DNA of 64,000 bases from Chytridium lagenaria. Lineage: Eukaryota > Chytridiomycota > Chytridiomycetes > Chytridiales > Chytridiaceae. Made by a program: the position numbers and the translations under genes. Numbering within the stretch: position 1 is the first letter of the stretch; the number at the start of each line of letters is the position of its first letter. The notes beneath the pieces were generated by a model, which was given only the letters and a program-made list of their open reading frames with translations, did not search any database and was not told where the DNA came from. Positions 22,881-34,700 of this stretch are shown in pieces. Location: positions 62,001 to 126,000 of the forward strand of contig JAHLKC010000074.1 of the NCBI GenBank assembly GCA_025449115.1, read 5' to 3'.

Positions 22881-25620
22881 ATTTAGGAAGGAGAGGAGTA
22901 GTGGATGTGAATGACAGTACGATAAGGGTCTAGTGGAAGGGGGAAAACAGGACGTATACAGGAGTGGCAAACGATCGTGAAATTGGACGGAAGGGAAAAT
23001 AGAGCATGGGAAGCAATAGTAGATAATTTGCATAGATAGATTCGGAGACATAGACGATGAGTATGGGGTTGAGGATGGGCAAACACTAAGCACGACACGT
23101 AGAGGAAAGGTACATAACGGAAGGATATAGATGAACGCACGGATTGTGAAACAGGGCAGGGATTCGAACAACAGGAAAAGGGCACGAATGCATAAAACTA
23201 GGACATCAAGAAGATAGTAATTAACATAACAAACTCTAGAGTGAGGAATTACACCAGGAGATGAAGGACAATGGAATCGGAACAGCCACGACGCGACGGA
23301 AAACGGCGGAAAACGGAAGGATGTGGAAAGGCACGGAAAGGGACCGGATGGGGATGCGAACATAGTTGACAAGGTTGACAAGGACTGGAATTTGGAAAGG
23401 ACCTGGACCTGAAGAAACAAGGGAGAAGGAACGGTTCAGGCTAAAACGGTTACGAAATTTGAAATAGATGACACTGGACAGACAGGATGCAGTACAACGC
23501 GGAGTGGAAAAGCTGTCAACGAAAGGATAGAGGAATGCAACGGACGATGAAACAGGGAAAGGACAGGAGCAGGAACTATACGAAGGGATGAAGCACAATG
23601 GGATCAAAATAGGCACGACGCGACAAGGAACGGCACAAACGACAGAAGGATGTGGAAAGGCACCAGATCGATCGGAAAGGGAATCGAACGCAATAGACAA
23701 GGACTGGAACTCGGAAAGGACCTGGAGCCGAAGGAAACAAAGGAGGGATAGGAAAGTGGAGAGGGACGACTCTGGACGGACACGATGCAATACGATGTGG
23801 AGATAAAATGCGGGGACGATGAAACAGGAAAGGGACCGGAACAATCGGAAAGGACAGGAATGTAGTAGAACAAGGACAGGAGACGGGAAATGTACGAAAG
23901 GATGAAGCCTGATGGGATTGAAATGGACAGGACGCGACGAGGAACGGTGAAAAACGACAGAAGGATGCGGAAATGCACAGGGAATGAATCGGATGGGGAT
24001 ACGAACGCCGCAGTTGACAAGGACTGAACTTGGAAAGGGACCTGGAGTCGAAGGAAACAAGGAACGGACGATGCCTCATGCGGATAAGAAATTGGAGAGG
24101 GACGACGCTGGACGGACACGATGCAATACGGCGTGGAGATAAAATGCGGGGACGATGAAACAGGAAAGGGACCGGAACGATCGGAAAGGACAGGAATGTA
24201 GTAGAACAAGGACAGGAGACGGGAAATATACGGAAGGATGAAGCCTGATGGGATTGAAATGGACAGGACGCGACGAGGAACGGTGAAAAACGACAGAAGG
24301 ATGCGGAAAGGCTCAGAAACGGATCGGATGGGGATACGAACGCCGGCAGTTGACAAGGACTGAACTTGGAAAGGACCTGGAGTCGAAGGAAACAAGGAAC
24401 GGACGATGCCTCATGCGGATAAGAAATTGGAGAGGGACGACGCTGGACGGACACGATGCAATACGGCGTGGAGATAAATGCGGGGACGATGAAACAGGAA
24501 AGGGACCGGAACGATCGGAAAGGACAGGAATGTAGTAGAACAAGGACAGGAGACGTGAACTACACGAAAGGATGAAGCCCGATGGGATTGAAATGGATAG
24601 GACGCGACGAGGAACGGTGAAAAACGACAGAAGGATGCGGAAATGAACAGGAATGAATCGGATGGGGATACGAACGCCGCAGTTGACAAGGACTGGAACT
24701 TGGAAAGGACTTGGAGTCGAAGGAAACAAAGGAACGGACGATGCCTCATGCGGATAGGAATTTGGAGAGGGACGACGCTGGACGGACAGGATGCAAAACG
24801 ACGCGGAGAGGAAATGTTGTCAACGGAAGGATAGAAGAGGATTGCAACGGACGATGAAACAGGAAAGGAACTAGAACGATCGAAAAGGACAGGGCTTCAA
24901 TAGAGCGAGGACAGGAGCGGGAGTTTTACGAAGGGATGAAGCACATTGGGAATAAAATCGGCACGGCGCGACCAGGAACGGTATGAATCGAAAGAAGGAT
25001 GTGGAAAGGCACGGGAAAGAATCGATTGGGGATACGAACGCAGCAGACAAGAACTGGAACTCGGAAAGCACCTGGAGCCGAAGGAAATAAAGGAACGGAC
25101 AAGGCTTGATTCGGATAGGAAATTTGAAAGGAATAACACTAAATAGACATTGAAGCAGTACGGCGCGGAGAGGAAAGTCTATCTTCGGAACGATACTGGA
25201 ACTGGAAGGAGGAAGCAGACTAGGCTTGATGATAGCGCGACGAGGAACGGCAGACGGAAATAACGTGGGAAGGCGCTGAATGTGATGGAGAATGGGTTCG
25301 GAATTCGAACGCATACGACAAGGACCGACTTTGGAATGGGCCTGGAGCTTAAGAAGCAAATGGAATACACGGAGATGGATGGAGAATCTAGGACGATGCG
25401 ACAAGGACTGGAATTTGGAACGGACTTGGGGCTGAAGGAAACAAAGGAGAGAGAACGGAATAGGTTCGATGCAGATGTACGGAAGAACATGGGACGACCG
25501 TCGGACACGAATCGCGGACATTACACGATTTCGAACAGGAAGAACCGGGAAAGATCAATGGTAGATGCTGGGGAAATGGAACAGGCAAGACGTAAAAGGA
25601 GATTTTGTTTGAGGGGAAGT
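22880..25620. repeat. purine-rich satellite array, about 320-360-bp units
   Basis: Six to eight imperfect tandem units. The core GACAAGGACTGGAACT-type motif recurs at about 23377, 23696, 24016, 24352, 24685, 25046, 25317 and 25400. The three best copies (from about 24061, 24396 and 24731) are exactly 335 bp apart and nearly identical. The plus strand is very rich in G and A (GGAAAGGAC, GAAACAGGAAAGGGACCGG), giving strong strand asymmetry. A 335-bp unit is not a multiple of three, so the long minus-strand frames change frame from unit to unit and are not one protein. Divergence increases toward both ends, as in satellites. Confidence 0.88.
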
Positions 25621-28600
25621 ATTTGGAAAGAGGGCTCGGATCTGTGTATAGAGAAGGTACTGGTCTTCTACGGGTTTGATTTGGTCGCCTTTTTTATTTT
25701 TAGGGTTCTAGAAATTATTCTTTCCTCTATTATTCTTGAAATGCCGTTTGAGTTTCAATACATAAAAGGGTTCACTGCTTTCAAATAGTAAGCGGGAAAG
25801 TGGTAAGTAAAAACTTTTCTACAGCCACTTTTTTACTCTTACTTCGATAAAGATTATGTCAGTAGCTTGAGCGGCTTGCTGGAATGGTATATGATTCGAT
25901 TTGTTTCGATGCTTTGTATCTCTCACACGTTTAAAGTGTCTAAATTGATTAGGTTAAGGAAAGGCGAGATTGTATGCGTACAGATATCTGGGATGGCGCA
26001 AACTTTGGATTGTTTGTCTTATTTAATGCTAACCTGACATACGCATGTGGAGTATGAATAGTTGATATTTGCTTCGAATTCGGGAAACGGGTGGACGGGA
26101 GGTAGGGTTAGTCATATGTTCTCATCTAAAACTGGTAAAAGTTTTATAGGCGAATAGGTTACCTGTAAGTACGAAAAAAAAGACAAAAAAAAATATGGCG
26201 TCAATAACTTGCAGGCACATAAAGCTACATTTCCCTTCGATTTATTATTTTTCGGGAAAATATATGTATATATAAGACAATATTGAATATCTGGTAAGCG
26301 TATAGCTCTTTCACAGGGTATATATTTTTCTTTCAATGTAGATACAGGGAAAGAAAAGCGCGGGTTTGAGATCCTTATAAGCCATGCGGCGAACGGATAT
26401 GAGCTTATGAAAGGACGGAGCTATTTAAATACAGCTAGAGATGGAAGTATATCTTAGACATTTTTCAGCATTTACACTCGTCGCAATATGGAAGATGGTA
26501 CTTTTGTCTACTTTGAATGCGCTAAAACACTTTAGTATTATGTACTTAGATAAATTAGAAACAAAAGTTATATGAAAGAGCTTTTAAATCGATCATTTTA
26601 CAAGAAAAATATAGAACTTTAGAGAATGGCAGGAGATATGAAAGTTTCTGTTGGTGACACGGGTGGAGTACTATCACAAACGCTTGTTAGGAATTCGCTT
26701 CATTGCTGTCATATGCTGTTTTCCGGTGCAGGTAGGTGTTAAAACAGAAAGTTGTTACTTTTTTCTTTCTGCAGGTTTTTTGAGAGAACAGGATCATCGA
26801 AAGTATGATAAAATGAACAGACGTGAACGAAGGCTTGCAGGTAGAAAACCACATTACGTTGTGTTGTTAGAATTTTCGTTCTAACGCAGCAGGGCCGTAA
26901 AACTACGAATTTTTCCCGCTTTCGTCAGGAGCTTTGCGATTGCTTTAGAAATTATATGATTAATCTGTCTTTATTGTTCGCCAGTCAGACTAAGCAACGG
27001 CGACCCTATACTTGGCTACAGAAGTTTGGGGTTTGGATCGCCGATACTACTCTTGCTACGATGGCAAGGAGGACGGATGCGTTAATCATCGTTCGTAAGT
27101 TGAATTCACCTCTTCCGTCCTCTAAATTCAACGAAAATACCGTGACGTGTAATTTAAATACTTGTTTAGTCATTTGATGTCACGAATATGAAGGCACGAA
27201 TGCGCAGGGCAGCTGGTTGGCTGCTAGGCGGAATACTTTGCATATCGATAGTGGTATGCGCTTGGTTCTAATGGCAAACACGCTGACATCAGGCTTAGGC
27301 CAAAAAAGAATGGAGTTGATCGGATTGTGGATTTAAGATTATACGCATAGGTATTATGCGAGTTCTGGGTCGAATTCAGCGTGAGAAGCTCGGTATGAAA
27401 TGTTCCGAAACTCTGGAGATGAAATGTGATCGTGAACAAAAGTTTGAATTTTTTAGCAGCTTCAATTATGATGAGCCTCTTCGGAAATATTAGTAGAGCC
27501 ATTACGCTAGAGGCGTGGATGGAATTGTGTTCCAGTGGAAGTTTCAATGTGATTTTGCCATTGATGTTGTGACTCTTGCATAGGTAGAGCAATATTGGGG
27601 TTAACTTTTTAAATAAGTATTATGATAAAAGGACACGTCAATTGAGTATCAAGGTCTGAGCACAGGCTTGGTAAGATGAATAAGATTAAATCTGTTAAAA
27701 GGTGATGAAAGTATTAACGTTATAGTTCCGTACCAAGATTTGTGTGCGCAGGAGGCATAGAAGAATATCGCCTTTTGGTGGGTTCCGTGAACAATGGTGG
27801 GTGATGGAATATGAGATATGGAGAATTCGCCTTTGAGACGTGGTTGGACGGTACCAGTGGTCGGGTCGTCATGCGCTGAATTTTTAAGGCTATTAAGCGA
27901 GGGTGAGTAAAAACAACGACTGGATTAAAGACGTGAAATCAATAGACTTGGGGGTAGATAAGAACATCGTTTCTATCGGTTTCGAATCTTCGGAACACGA
28001 TTTTTTGTGGTTCCTTTAACGCTTAGCTAGAATATTATATCTGACTATGTATAAAGTGGGTATTGAACCGGTCAAAACAGTTGAGATTCAAGTTTCGCGA
28101 CGTAGTCTTTGTACCTGCTCTTTCATGATTTCGCCGAAAGAATGTCACAGATGAGGTGGTTATTTAAAGCACCCGCGATTGGCATGCTTCAACAGGACAT
28201 TTTTTTATTTTCGCGCTCTTATTGGCTATGACGGAAGTTGATGTGACCAAAATAAGATTCAATCCGCGTTTGGAAAGTAAAACTTTGGTATGTGTCATTT
28301 ACTGTATGCCCAAATGTTGAACTAAGGCTTTTCAGGCGTCTAAGTTGATTGTCAAGGGGAAGAATTATCTGAAACACAAAGTAACGAAGTGACCAGAACA
28401 ATGCATAAAAGAATTCAAGGTTACGATGAGAAATATGATTCATTTGCAAGTTTAGGTTCCCTTTAAGGAGACAAGAGATTTGAACAGGTGTTAGTATGGA
28501 TGGGTTTGTACACGGGCGGAATGTCAAAAACAGTATGTACATTGTTCATAAAACATTTTAACTAGCCTCAAGTAATGAGATATTGGAGTCGCTTTATTTT

Positions 28601-29590
28601 TCGATGACGAGAATACGTACGGCACAGATAAGGTGATGATAATTTGATTTATTCCTAGTCTCTGATATCACCGATAGTTTTGTGTGTTAAATGTGTGGAT
28701 GTTCCAATAAGACGTTGTGACACTATAGTTAGCTTGCGGATTCGTCTTATGCTAAAATGCGAAACTTTAGAGGCAAACTTATAAATGGGCGGATGGTATT
28801 TTAGTAGGTTTGATAAAATTACAGGCTAAATTTGTAAGGTTTAACGTATCACTTCGGGTCGAATCTATTTCAATAAATTGAGAGTCAAGCCAAGAAGTGG
28901 ATATGTGGGTTCTGTATTATTGTTACTAAAAGAACGCCACAGTGTGATGAACCATTCAATAATTGACTAGTTACGCGAGGCGTTTAAACATTTTTCTGCA
29001 ATTATGGTATTTCAGTGTGTTGGCTGCTAGGAAAAGATCTTGTAGTTGATTGACGAGGGCACATAATCGCATATATTCTAACGTAAGTTTGATTTTTCTT
29101 TACCGTGTAATGTTAAATCTTCATATCTGCAGGCATACAATATCAATAAAAGTATGCTTGCGCACTACTTTATTTTTGGTGGTACTTCTTGAAACTTATA
29201 ATAAAGAAAAGTGTTTTGGAGATGTGTAGCAACATTTAAGTCAATAAAAGGCAATATAGTGTGGAAGACTTCTGGGCATGCAACGGATACGGGCAAAGCG
29301 ACGTGTTCTGTTTCAAAAAGGTCAAAATATACGTCAAAGTATGTTCTTTATATTAAGATGTGCAGACTCGCGTCGCCAAATAGCTGACTTCCTTTCATTT
29401 TCGATACAATGTGTTGTCTTTATTGGTATCGAGGAAGGCATACGTTCAGTGAAGCAGAAGTTCCTTCGGAATTGCCTTTCTTAAAGATCTTGCAAATGAA
29501 GGATATAACAGCTATAGACCGTAGAATATACCGATTTAAAAACAGGTGCCTGATGTTTAGCGTCGACAATATCTTCTTTAATTGTTCGGA
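25621..29590. other. AT-rich gene-poor region
   Basis: About 4 kb with no recognisable gene, RNA or element. A short stretch at 26770-26850 and another at 26960-27095 (plus) read like exons (RREHR-type basic peptide; PYTWLQKFGVWIADTT followed by GTAAGT), but they do not join and no family is recognised; they may be relics. Confidence 0.5.
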
Positions 29591-29591
29591 G

Positions 29592-30235
29592 TAATCAAAT
29601 CAAGCTCCATGAGCTTGTGAATTTGGTGATGGCTGCGGCGAATAAAGGTATGGCATTCGCGAAAGTAGGCGTGAAATTCCAGTTCTGGATAAAATGCTTG
29701 AATAGCTCCATCAGCCTCGAGGACTCCGAGCCAGACAAATAGTTAGCGATATCACCCATGTCTGTAGCAATTGCATCCAGCGATGCCATCACCTAGAGCT
29801 GCGGTATTGGTTAAGCACAAAGAGAGAAAATATGCTCTAAGCAAAATAATTTGGACTGTATCCGTTCCTGTGCTTAACATTAATGTGAACATGCATACAT
29901 GGAAGAGATTTTAATGATAGCAAAAGTCCTAAAGTTTCACTTTGCAGGGAAGTGCATTAAAAGTTCTCTGAAGTTGCTCCCCATTGACCTGAAGATATAG
30001 TGACTCGGTGAAATAAAGATTTCAATGCTTAAATGTTATGGTCAGTTTTGCAAAAAAGGCGAACTTCACGAAAAAGAATTAGGTAGTCACATAAAAAAAA
30101 CAACCAGTATTTATTCTCAAAGCAGACGAAATTACCGCTGCAGGAACAACCGTAAAAATGTACAAAGGTCAAAGTATGTCCTTCCTTCCGCCCACAATAC
30201 CTATCATGAAAGGGTCCGGGACCATCTAAGCGCAT
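29592..30235 (-). CDS. possible small uncharacterised gene
   Basis: Two exon-like pieces join in phase: VNGEQLQRTFNALPCK (about 29990-29943, after an ATCTTCAG acceptor, followed by a GTGAAA donor) and VMASLDAIATDMGDIANYL continuing to a stop at about 29595 (after a GCTCTAG acceptor at 29793). The last exon has a well-composed amphipathic sequence of about 66 residues. An upstream start is not clear; an ATG near 30215 may begin it. No family recognised. It would lie tail-to-head downstream of the BIG1/VOA1-like gene. Confidence 0.35.
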
Positions 30236-30242
30236 TCAAAGC

Positions 30243-31458
30243 TTAATCCTTCTTGCTCTCAAACCGAGTGGGGCCTTGAATGGCCGAAAGGATGTTAATG
30301 CCGATTAGCGAAATGACCGAGACGATAATGAGGGTAACGGCCCCCTCAAAAATGCCATTGTTGAACACAATATACTTGACAAAAAAGGGGCGCTTGGCAA
30401 AGGGGACGGGAGTTTTCTTTGCAGAAGTAGTGGAGTAGAACGGCGTGACAGATGCTGGATATTTGTAAGCAGAGATCAAGCTTTAAGATTAGCTGTCTTC
30501 GCAACAATAAAAATGTCAAGCGAAGCTGACATACCGAGAAGCAGATCCAGAAGTGAAGACGATAAGATAATCGTTCGAAATGTCACGAAGGTCTGCCATC
30601 CAGTCTCCAAAAAGTAAGTCGTTCTGAGCCATCACCTCAAGTTCAGTGCGGTCACTCCGACCCTTAAAGTTAGGAAGGCGGGCCTTAAACAGCTTGCCCT
30701 TGCTTTTTCCCAACGAATCTAGTATTGAGAACATAAGAAACCTTGACAAAAAAAAAAAGTTTAGAGTTGATTGAATACCTTCCGAAGACACGGTCTCCAC
30801 CGTGAGGTCGCACTTTGCGCTGAGCACCTCGGTAATCTCGTCAGTCAACCCATCAGCTCCAAATACGTAAGGAATGCTAATAGTAGATTCGCCATCTTCG
30901 AAGCGAGCTACAATTTGTGTTAAGACTGAATCCACCATTGAGAAAAAAGAGCGGAAAAGTCATCTCCATCTAACACAACCGACCTGAACATTCGTCAACG
31001 AAGCGGCGTATTGGGAAATATCGGATGCATGAAGCTATAATTGTCCAAACACAAAAAGAAGAAAGCATGGTAAGTTCACCATCATGACAACACAAAAGGT
31101 ATAATTGTGTTCCTTACTGATTGTTGCTCAACAACAAGGGCCACTTTAGGGCACCTAATCTTCTTGAGTGCCTCAAAGACATCTTGCTTCTGCATGGAGG
31201 TGGAATCAACGGCCAACGCATCGTCCCTGTAGATTGGGAGAGGGCATCCAAGTCAATAAAGGAATGAAGGGGAGTACAACAACACAACGCGGAGTGACTC
31301 AGGCCCTTGCGGCCCACCCTGTCCTTCCCTAATGAAGACAACAGTCAACACTTGCCTAAGTCCCTGAGCAACGATGAGCGGCACGCTACCGGTGAAGGCG
31401 ACAACGTTTGTGATGCAGCGACGACGCAGAATATCGCAAGGCCCAACTTGTGGATCAT
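30243..31458 (-). CDS. BIG1/VOA1 (Ac45-like) ER membrane protein
   Basis: Resembles the family of yeast Big1 and Voa1 and animal Ac45 (ATP6AP1), type I ER/vacuolar glycoproteins that help assemble V-ATPase or support beta-glucan synthesis. A signal peptide begins at 31458 (MIHKLGLAIFCVVAASQ), followed by a stretch with SVPLIVAQG as in the family start. Next are KKIRCPKVALVVEQQS, ASDISQYAASLTNVQ, RFEDGESTISIPYVFGADG, LTVETVSSE and a DLRDISNDYLIVFTSGSAS stretch. The C-terminal exon has AYKYPASVTPFYSTT, a transmembrane helix (AVTLIIVSVISLIGINIL) and a short tail SAIQGPTRFESKKD with a KKxx-like end. Introns are at about 30480-30525, 30730-30780, 30905-30985, 31030-31110 and 31220-31300. Exon 1 probably has one base shift near 31415. 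I cannot tell Big1 from Voa1. Confidence 0.65.
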
Positions 31459-31786
31459 TTCTGCAGTGATTGTTTTTTTGTTCAAACAGAAAATTTTTAA
31501 ATGACCAAAGGCGGGGTTTCTGACTGTCGTTGTTTAGAATATGACACCCGTCGCGACTCTGTTGATTAGTAAGATAAGATGAAACTTCTATACGCTTATT
31601 ACAATTAGCGCATTCATAGCTTTATGCGTGCTAAAAGTCTTAATTTTTCAGGAGAAAATGTCCGTTGAAGGCTTTTCATCATCTCTGTATCAGCCACCCA
31701 TTTATTAAGTAGTAATTGTAATTATAACCTTCATGCTTTGTGCGAACCAAATCCAGAGGAATTTGCCGCCAATTTCATCTCGAGGC

Positions 31787-34700
31787 CTAATTTGAATAAA
31801 ATGGGTAAAATAAATGTAAAGACCAGGTTGGGTGTTCTGCAGAAATAGCCGAGTAACAAATTCAAACTTACCGTCCAAAACGACCGAAGTAATTTTAATG
31901 GGAAGCTTCACCATAGAGCTCATGGAAGACGAAAGAGGAGTTTGTTGTACTGGCAGAGGTATTTTCATCACAGAAGACGATTCTTCGCGATTTATACATT
32001 GCTCCATAAAGTAAGACTGTACAAAGTGTGAGTCAAACAAATAAAGCAGTTTAGCAACAATATAAAAGTATTTTACCTCAGCTCTTTGCCTCTCCTCGTC
32101 AAGCACATCTTTTCCATCAATGGAAAGAATATGTGGAAAACGCATAATGATGGAAAACCGATACATTTGCTTTCGAGTCACTCCGTTCGCTGAAAGATGA
32201 ATCTCAAGAAGGCTAGGAAGTTTCATTTTCTACGCATAATGTTTTAAAAGATGCACAAGTGAGCAAGAAGTAGGAAACTAACCTCGATTTCGTTTGTCTC
32301 GTTAATCCGATTTCCATTTAAGAATAAGTACTGCAAGTTTGGTAGGCAGTCGAAGTGAGAAAGCGAGCGCAAGCGATTTTCTCTAAACAGAATGAGGTAA
32401 ATGACTTATAATGTGAAGTCAAGCCTTACTTGATGTGAAGCTCCTTCACATTAATCAGAGAAAGGAACGATGACGGATCAACTGCTTTAATTTGATTCTT
32501 GTCTAGCACAAGTTCGGTTAAGCCCGTCATATGCTCCAATCCGTCCACCTAAAACATGTCGTTAATTAATTTTATATTTAAAATATAAATCCAGCATACC
32601 TTGGCATTCGATTTCCATGTAAAGAGCATCTTGAGTTGAGGGAACCTGTATAGTCCCAAATCCGCAATTCTTGTTACGCAGTTTATACCCCAGATGCAAC
32701 TCTTCCAACAACGGCAGCAAGGGCTTCGTCCTCGCCGCATCCGGAGTCTCAATCCTCCATCCACTCGGGCTCATAACTGCCGGTCCATCCGAGCTCAACA
32801 ACCGCTCAATCTTGTTGTTATTAATGCTCAAAGACCTTAACCCAGTCAATGATAAAAACGGATCAATGTTGGAAAGAAGGTTGTGATCAAAGTTGAGTTT
32901 TCGAATACTGCGGAACTCGCCGTTTGCGAAACAATCGATTTCCCGGATTTTGCAGTTGCGAAGATCGAGTTCGGTGATGTTTTTAAATGAAAAGTGGCCT
33001 ATTTTTTCGCCTAGGAGTTCGAGAGTTAATTTGCCAAGGTAGACCTCTTTAGCCGCGTTTTGCTCTTTCGGGCTAATGCTGGTACCATCAAGGATCTGTT
33101 ATATTGTTTTAGCTTTTAGATTTATGTATTCATCTTACCTTTAGCCGCGAGAGATGGAAGATGCCAAACAGACGGTAATTTTTAACTTGGCAAACGGAAT
33201 TACCCGTCAAGTCAAGGATAATGAGTCTAGGAAGCTCTTTTAATGGGAATATGCTATAAAGATCGGCGATATAGTTATTCCCAGCATCTTAAGTTTGGGT
33301 TAGTTTATGCTTTATAAACAAATAGAAGCAGGATTAAAATAAAATGAGCCACAATACTTACAAAACTCCATTAAAGTACTCAGCTTGGCCAAGGGTTTCA
33401 AATTCTTTACCAAGTTATTTTCTAAACTCAGCAGCATCAGGTTCTGGAACATCCCTGCGGCCTCAATCGATGTAATTCTGTTGTTGCTCACATCTAGTTT
33501 TGTGAGAGTTCCGAGGGAGGTGAGTGGGTCAATGTGCTCAATGTCGTTGTTTTCCAGGGAAAGTTCTTCTAAGCGTTGAAAAAGAACAAGACGAGAGAGA
33601 TCGCGAAGGTTGTTGTTACGAAACGAAGCCCATCTTAGATTCACTAAACTATGGAGGACAGTTTTTAGACGAAATACCTATCACTGTTTATTAAACACTT
33701 ACCCTGATGGAAGGAAATCAAGATCGAAAAGATTGCAACTATCCATCTCTAAAGTTGTGAGGATTTCCAGATTCAATTGTAAAGGCGACGAGGGTATTTC
33801 TGAAATATCAATATCATTTGCAGTCTGCCAATACTCATGCTGCGCCGCAGAAGATCCGTATCCAGCCTGCGTCCTCACGGAAAGGGGTCTAAACAAATGC
33901 GACTGCGACGATGAATGCTCTTTGATGTAGACAGCCGCCAAGCTTGACTCATCTAAAGCCGCTGCATCAATATGCACCATTTTCCTCCAGCTCCAATTCC
34001 TCTCTGACGGCTCCACTACAGTATCATCAAGAACCTTGACCGATTTTAAGCATTTTTTGGCGTTAGCAAGAAGGTAGCCCCTATACCCCTTTCGGTGGCA
34101 TATTGGGTTATACCTAAGGTCTAATGTATCCAAGACCTTGAGATGTTCTTGAATGCAACGTAAGCTGTCAAGAGAGCAGATGTGGTTTCCAGCAAGGTCG
34201 AGGTGTCGGAGTGAGTGACATGCTGGTGACGATGCTCCAAATCCTGAGGAAAGAACAACGATATAGTTGAAGGAAAGATCGAGAGTTTCGAGTTTAGGGA
34301 AGTGGCGGATTGGTGGTACTTCCTTTAAACCACAGCCGCTAAGAGACAGGGAACGGATGTTGGAGAATACTTGGAAAGAATCAAGAGAAGAGGTAATGGG
34401 GATCATAGATAGGTTCAAACATGTAATTTGGAAGGGAGGTTTGCGACCCAGAATCTCCTTTAAAATGAAGCAAGGGTTAATCAAAGTTTACTTTTTCTTT
34501 GAAAAAAAAATGCAATTGACTTACAAGCGTCAGAGAAACTGGCGGAGGTTCACCAATGCTGTCGGAAACTTTAATTTCAGGGTACTGTATCTCTAATGCC
34601 GAAATGGGGAGATCGAGATCCATTTTTCGCGACTCCTAATTTAAGTCAGTCTCTCTTACTTCCAGGATTAAGACGCCATCAAAAAACGAATCCAACAAAC

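Noticed and set aside
22812..25521. Very long minus-strand reading frames (up to 290 residues) rich in Ser, Pro, Phe and Arg
   Set aside because: They lie in the purine-rich satellite; the antisense strand lacks purine-rich stop codons, and the 335-bp unit shifts frame between copies.
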